Source: a bacterium (lineage in GTDB: Bacteria > Armatimonadota > Fimbriimonadia > Fimbriimonadales > Fimbriimonadaceae). From it: a DNA stretch of 64,000 bases. Shown piece after piece: positions 60,788 through 64,000 of the stretch (within the stretch, counting starts at the first letter, position 1; every line of letters begins with the position of its first letter). The stretch spans positions 310,001-374,000 of the forward strand of contig JAIXUN010000002.1 of assembly GCA_027483535.1 (NCBI GenBank). The letters run 5' to 3'. The notes below the pieces were generated by a model. The model ran no database searches and was not told the DNA's origin. It saw only the letters and a program-made list of their open reading frames with translations. Both the position numbers and the translations under genes were made by a program.

Positions 60788-61258
60788 ATGGCAATCTACG
60801 GCGCCTCGTCCACCAAGCAAACTCTGAAACGCACGGGTCTCGTCCTTGTGTCGTTGGCATTCGCGCAGGCCGCCTTTGCCCAAACGGTCGACGTCACCGG
60901 CAAGTGGTACGGACGGATCAATGTGAGCGTCGACGAGCAAGCCATTCGAGAGAAGGCGGGAGAAAAGCTGGACGACAGAATGATTGCGACGCTTCGGACC
61001 CGTATTCAAGAAGCCAAGAAAATCCTCGTCATTCTCACCTTGACCAAAGATGGTTCGTTCAGCGCGATGATCAAGAATGCCCCCAAGGGAATGACGCCCG
61101 TGAATACGGGCAAATGGACCCTTAAGGGATCAGAATTGACCCTCACCGGATACAAATCCGACTCTCAGCGGCTGACCATCAACACCAAAACGGCTTCCTT
61201 GGGGAGCGTGGTCAAAACTGGGGCGATGACGGTCACCACGGTGTACACCCGTCGGTAG
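60788..61258 (+). CDS. Small secreted protein with a GKW-type beta domain (paralogue 2)
   Basis: The 156-residue protein has a signal peptide (GLVLVSLAFAQAAFAQ). DVTGKWYGRINVSVDEQAIR starts the domain, a helical stretch follows (KLDDRMIATLRTRIQEAKKI), then LTLTKDGSFSAMIKN and NTGKWTLKGSELTLTGYKSD. The helical insert is shared with paralogue 3. Function unknown. ATG 60788 has GAGG only two bases before it, an unusually tight ribosome-binding site. Confidence 0.78.
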   Translation: MAIYGASSTKQTLKRTGLVLVSLAFAQAAFAQTVDVTGKWYGRINVSVDEQAIREKAGEKLDDRMIATLRTRIQEAKKILVILTLTKDGSFSAMIKNAPKGMTPVNTGKWTLKGSELTLTGYKSDSQRLTINTKTASLGSVVKTGAMTVTTVYTRR

Positions 61259-61323
61259 GTCTTGCTACCTTTTTTATCTGATCGTGAAACTTTCGGTCTC
61301 TGGTCGCCGATAATAGCTTTGAC

Positions 61324-61779
61324 ATGAAAGTCGTAACCCGAATCGCGCTGGCGACCAGCCTCTGCGCCATCGCAATCCCGGCGTTCGCCCAAGACTCTAA
61401 AATCGTCGGGAAATGGACGGGCAAGGTCGAGATGAAACTCGACGAGGCAAAGATCATGGCTTCAGTGCCAAAGGAGCAGCAAGCTCAAGTCAAAACCATG
61501 ATCAAGGCCCAAATGGACGGGCTGAAGAAGATGGCCATGAACTTTGTGTTCGCAAAGGATGGCACCTATACCGTCAAGTATTCAGGCGTGCCTCAAATGC
61601 CAGGCCGACCCGCTCCGAAGGACGGGAAGGGAACCTGGAAGTTCTCTGGCGGAACCCTCACGCTCAAGGGATCCGAGGGCAAGCAAGAGCAGAAGGGAAC
61701 TCTGAAGGGCAATAAGGTCGAATTCACGATGCCTTCCAACCCTCAGGCCTCCGGCAAGATGATCCTCACCAAGGGCTAA
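61324..61779 (+). CDS. Small secreted protein with a GKW-type beta domain (paralogue 3)
   Basis: The 151-residue protein has a signal peptide (MKVVTRIALATSLCAIAIPA, cut after FAQ). KIVGKWTGKVEMKLDEAKIM, a helical insert (AQVKTMIKAQMDGLKKMAMN), FAKDGTYTVKYSG, and GKGTWKFSGGTLTLKGSEGK follow the same plan as paralogue 2. The end is TMPSNPQASGKMILTKG. A strong terminator lies just downstream. These proteins are likely periplasmic or surface proteins; the role is unknown. Confidence 0.8.
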   Translation: MKVVTRIALATSLCAIAIPAFAQDSKIVGKWTGKVEMKLDEAKIMASVPKEQQAQVKTMIKAQMDGLKKMAMNFVFAKDGTYTVKYSGVPQMPGRPAPKDGKGTWKFSGGTLTLKGSEGKQEQKGTLKGNKVEFTMPSNPQASGKMILTKG

Positions 61780-61799
61780 TTTTTCGAAGAACAGAAAGC

Positions 61800-61838
61800 G
61801 AAAGAGGCTCGATTCCGAATTGGAATCGAGCCTCTTTC
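61800..61838. terminator. Bidirectional terminator after the third GKW gene
   Basis: A perfect 17-bp stem (61800-61816 with 61822-61838) around GAATT. T-rich bases follow on the plus strand and an A-rich flank serves the minus strand, so it ends both the GKW gene and the small lipoprotein gene that converge on it. Confidence 0.88.
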
Positions 61839-61861
61839 TTGTGTCAGCTTTCGACTTCGGA

Positions 61862-62101
61862 CTATTGGCCGCGAAGGCTGTTGTTGTTTTGCGGTGCTGC
61901 CGAAACTTGGCCCATCGTGGCCTCCTTCTGCTTTGCTCGCTCTGCCATTGCAGCGTTGTTGGCGGTATCGCCAACAACTTGCTTAGCCGCTTCGTTGTCA
62001 CCTACGACAGGGGCAGGGTCACCGCCGGAGCAACCGACCAGAGCACCGCTCACCGCTACTACGCCCGACAAGAGAATGGTCCACTTCTTCATGCTCTTCA
62101 T
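61862..62101 (-). CDS. Small lipoprotein downstream of the pilin-like gene
   Basis: The 79-residue protein from ATG 62101 (second ATG at 62092) has a lipoprotein signal: KKWTILLSGVVAVSGALVGC with the lipid-bearing Cys. The mature 55 residues are polar and Ala-, Asn- and Gln-rich (DNEAAKQVVGDTANNAAMAE), probably disordered or helical. It starts 5 bp after the stop of the pilin-like gene, so the two are one unit, a pairing also seen in related phyla (recalled, not searched). Confidence 0.8.
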   Translation of the reverse strand: MKSMKKWTILLSGVVAVSGALVGCSGGDPAPVVGDNEAAKQVVGDTANNAAMAERAKQKEATMGQVSAAPQNNNSLRGQ

Positions 62102-62106
62102 CTCCG

Positions 62107-63045
62107 TTAGACGCCAGGGGTTGCCCAGGGGGTCGGAATTCCGTAGTTTTGGAAGTCGAAGTCCGGCTGGAACATCAGCGCGTGACAGAAGAACTGATCT
62201 TGCCATTGACCGTTCGGTTGTCCTTGCGCGTCGTAGTTGAAGTAGAAGTCGGTGCGGAAGTCGGTGAGAACCGTCGCGGTCGAACCTTGCGGACGAACGT
62301 TACCGCCCGTTCGCATGAACTTGGCGCTCGTGTCTGCCATCGCGGAAACGATGCCTTGACCGTGTACCCATCGAGATCGCGAAGCCGATCCGCCAAGGAG
62401 CTGGCTCCATTGACCGTTACCTGCTCCGCAAGTCGGGGAAGACGGTACGTATCGGCAAGGGGTGTTTGGATCTGGGCAGTTGAGCGTCGGGTTGGCGATC
62501 GCGTAGCCTTGAATGTTCTCGCGACCTCGCGTTTGAGAGAACATCACGAGTTGGCTCGGAGCGTTGACCGCGGTTGCGTTGTAGGTGTGCAACAGACCGT
62601 TGTACTGGTAGCCCGTCACGCCGATCGGTCGAACCGCAACCGCAAAGTTGTCGTTGAACAGGTTTCGGTCGTCTCCGCCCGGGGTTTGGAGCATTTGAAT
62701 GTTCTTTCGATACGGCTCGGTGTTGTTTGCCCAGCTACCGTTCGCGAACTCTCGGTATTGGGGTCCAACGCCCGGGAACCAGTCGGCAGGAACGTCGTGG
62801 ACGTAGGTCCACATGTGTCCGACGCCCGGGAAGTAGCCAAATGCGCGCGGGAAGGTGTCGTCAGAATCCGCGAGGTAGATGGCGACTGCCGTGCCCGTCT
62901 GCTTGACGTTGGACAAAGAAGCCGTCTTCTTCGCCGCTGCCTTTGCCTGAGCGAAGACCGGGAAGAGAATTGCCGCCAGAATTGCAATAATTGCGATAAC
63001 CACCAATAGCTCAATAAGAGTAAAGGCGCGATGCTTATTAAACAT
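62107..63045 (-). CDS. Pilin-like secreted protein with prepilin N-terminal methylation site
   Basis: The 312-residue protein starts MFNKHRAFTLIELLVVIAII, the class III signal with Glu at +5, followed by AILAAILFPVFAQAKAAAKK. This N-terminus is typical of the large pilin-like families of Armatimonadota and Planctomycetota. The globular part has SNVKQTGTAVAIYLADSDDT, Trp-rich loops and ASRSRWVHGQGIVSAMADTS near the end, a relative of the usual His-x9-Asp-Gly motif. It is exported by a type II or type IV pilus-like machine. ATG 63045 is preferred to GTG 63057. Confidence 0.92.
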   Translation of the reverse strand: MFNKHRAFTLIELLVVIAIIAILAAILFPVFAQAKAAAKKTASLSNVKQTGTAVAIYLADSDDTFPRAFGYFPGVGHMWTYVHDVPADWFPGVGPQYREFANGSWANNTEPYRKNIQMLQTPGGDDRNLFNDNFAVAVRPIGVTGYQYNGLLHTYNATAVNAPSQLVMFSQTRGRENIQGYAIANPTLNCPDPNTPCRYVPSSPTCGAGNGQWSQLLGGSASRSRWVHGQGIVSAMADTSAKFMRTGGNVRPQGSTATVLTDFRTDFYFNYDAQGQPNGQWQDQFFCHALMFQPDFDFQNYGIPTPWATPGV

Positions 63046-63135
63046 AGCCACGTTCACGATGACGTGATTTGTTTCAAAAAGATTAGTAGATATTTAGAAA
63101 TTAGGTAAAAAGTTGAACCTAAATGCACGGATGAT

Positions 63136-63164
63136 GAATTAAAAGCAGGGCTGCGATCAGTCAA
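63136..63164 (-). promoter_or_regulatory. Candidate sigma-70 promoter for the pilin-like gene
   Basis: On the minus strand TTGACT (complement 63159-63164) and TAATTC (complement 63136-63141) are 17 bp apart, in a notably A+T-rich stretch. The 5' leader would be about 85 nt. Confidence 0.45.
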
Positions 63165-63243
63165 TAACTTCAGCCTGATTTCTGCAATAGACGATATATT
63201 GAAACGAGGGGTATCAAACTAGTTCGGTAAGCAAATGAATAAT

Positions 63244-63258
63244 GTTCACTTAATGAAC
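63244..63258. promoter_or_regulatory. Short palindrome in the AT-rich leader
   Basis: GTTCACTTAATGAAC has 5-bp perfect arms (GTTCA / TGAAC) around CTTAA, about 80 bp upstream of the candidate promoter. It is the size of a dimer-binding operator, but nothing confirms binding. Confidence 0.25.
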
Positions 63259-63274
63259 TAATTTTGAAAAAGAA

Positions 63275-63305
63275 TGGGGGTGTGGACCACATGTCCACAC
63301 CCCCA
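63275..63305 (-). terminator. Terminator after the GH109-like gene
   Basis: A 12-bp perfect stem (63275-63286 with 63294-63305) around CCACATG. On the minus strand it is followed by TTCTTTTTCAAAATT, so it ends the gene whose stop is at 63328. Confidence 0.85.
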
Positions 63306-63327
63306 TCCGCCAGGACCCTGAGTGACG

Positions 63328-64000
63328 TTAGGAAACGATGTCGAGCGGCTTCATGGTCTTCCATTGACCCCGAGTGAAGTCCGGAACATCCATCGAGCGT
63401 CCTCGCTTGGCAACCGACTGCTCGCTGAGCGGTCCAACCACCGACCAAGATGCCGCGTCGTACACGTCCTGATCGAGCGGCAACCCGTTTCGCAGACAAT
63501 AGACGATTCTCCAGAGCATCAAGAAGTCCATTCCGCCGTGACCGCCGTTCCGCACCGATTCCTCGCCCATGCGCTTGAACAGCGGGTGATCGTACTTGGC
63601 GTAAAGGGCCTCCAGGTCCTTTGCCGTCTTCCAAGACTCGGCTTTGCCGTCGCCCGGCTTCTCTTCGACCGCAAATCGGTTAGGGAAGCCGCCCCAAGCC
63701 CCTTTGGTGCCTTGGATGTAGTTGTGGCGAGTGTACGGACGTGGAAGTTGTTCGTCCCACTGCACCATGATCGTGTTGCCCTTTACCGTCTTGATGATGG
63801 AGGTGTTGATGTCTCCGCACGTGAATTTGAGCTTGCGGCGATCATGCCCTTCTGGGAATTCTTGCGCCGCATAAATCTCTCGGGTGCGAGCGTTCGAACT
63901 CACCGAGCAGAGGAAGTCCATGCGGTCTCCTCGGTTGATGTTCATGAATTGGGCAACCGGGCCAAGTCCGTGGGTGGGATAAAGGTTGCCGTTGCGCTTC
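63328..64000 (-). CDS. GH109-like NAD-dependent oxidoreductase-type protein, 5' end outside the window
   Basis: The frame enters from the right edge already open ([20 protein letters not shown]) and runs to the stop at 63328, about 223 residues; the ATG at 63945 is internal. The sequence matches the C-terminal part of Gfo/Idh/MocA-type proteins of glycosidase family GH109 (alpha-N-acetylgalactosaminidase type): [20 protein letters not shown], then [35 protein letters not shown] and [20 protein letters not shown]. These enzymes use a bound NAD for an oxidation-elimination-addition-reduction hydrolysis. The Rossmann half with NAD motif is outside the window. Confidence 0.88.
   Translation of the reverse strand, partial: KRNGNLYPTHGLGPVAQFMNINRGDRMDFLCSVSSNARTREIYAAQEFPEGHDRRKLKFTCGDINTSIIKTVKGNTIMVQWDEQLPRPYTRHNYIQGTKGAWGGFPNRFAVEEKPGDGKAESWKTAKDLEALYAKYDHPLFKRMGEESVRNGGHGGMDFLMLWRIVYCLRNGLPLDQDVYDAASWSVVGPLSEQSVAKRGRSMDVPDFTRGQWKTMKPLDIVS

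Noticed and set aside
1-64000. tRNA, rRNA, CRISPR array, prophage or transposase genes
   Set aside because: None was seen on either strand by reading gaps and gene content; no direct-repeat array or integrase-like frame was found.

Overview
The window reads as a chromosomal segment of a diderm, aerobic or facultatively respiring environmental bacterium, most likely Armatimonadota of the Fimbriimonas type. This is inferred from gene content, not from a marker RNA. The pointers are prepilin-type secreted proteins with the N-terminal style usual in that phylum, several PEP-CTERM proteins, an LPS Kdo transferase (waaA), an ARC/Mpa-type AAA ATPase, and a GH109-like oxidoreductase. No rRNA, tRNA, CRISPR array, prophage or transposase gene was found. 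Coding density is high and the genes form short operons on both strands.

Layout. 1-5.3 kb: a partial secreted protein, prfB with its programmed +1 frameshift, then a DUF1573 protein and a tetraheme cytochrome. 5.4-9.9 kb: a DnaA-like ATPase with a degenerate DNA-binding end, a CBS-GGDEF protein and an ARC-type ATPase. 10-12 kb: four translationally coupled genes (thioredoxin-like, pilin-like, Cys-rich secreted, membrane-anchored). 12-19.5 kb: pyrimidine nucleoside phosphorylase, methionine salvage (mtnA, mtnP), a pseudo-receiver, a candidate small RNA, a DprA-like protein, and a CoA-transferase whose two subunit genes lie 3 kb apart. 19.5-25.8 kb: TlpA-like and PEP-CTERM proteins, M1 aminopeptidase, a HIT protein with a family 4 uracil-DNA glycosylase, and a small membrane protein. 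A palindromic REP/MITE-like repeat follows at 25.9-26.1 kb. 26-31 kb: ANTAR response regulator, fumarylacetoacetase, PilZ and HD-GYP proteins. 31-38 kb: an envelope protein, a PqaA-like hydrolase, queF, a PEP-CTERM subtilase and lpd. 38-44.5 kb: a sugar ABC transporter whose binding protein is fused to a permease, a DUF488 protein and a GH78-like enzyme. 44.5-49.4 kb: uvrC, a PfkB kinase, plsC and two envelope proteins. 49.5-54.8 kb: an apparent operon purE, SGNH esterase, efp, a two-CW-like membrane protein and an RtcA-like protein lacking the nucleophilic His. 54.8-59.3 kb: waaA, purC, coaD and an OppA-like lipoprotein. 59.3-64 kb: three related small secreted proteins, a DUF2071 protein, a pilin-like protein with a small lipoprotein, and a partial GH109-like gene.

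How the genes fit together. Fumarylacetoacetase makes fumarate and acetoacetate, and the CoA-transferase can activate acetoacetate, so the two fit a tyrosine or ketone catabolic route. MtnA and MtnP are consecutive steps of methionine salvage. The fused transporter and the non-secreted GH78-like enzyme suggest import of rhamnosides or other oligosaccharides and their hydrolysis in the cytoplasm. GGDEF, HD-GYP and PilZ proteins indicate cyclic-di-GMP signalling. The least explained parts are the coupled 10-12 kb cassette, the DnaA-like gene with DnaA-box-like sites beside it, the RtcA-like/two-CW pair in the efp operon, and the candidate structured RNA near 14.9 kb.
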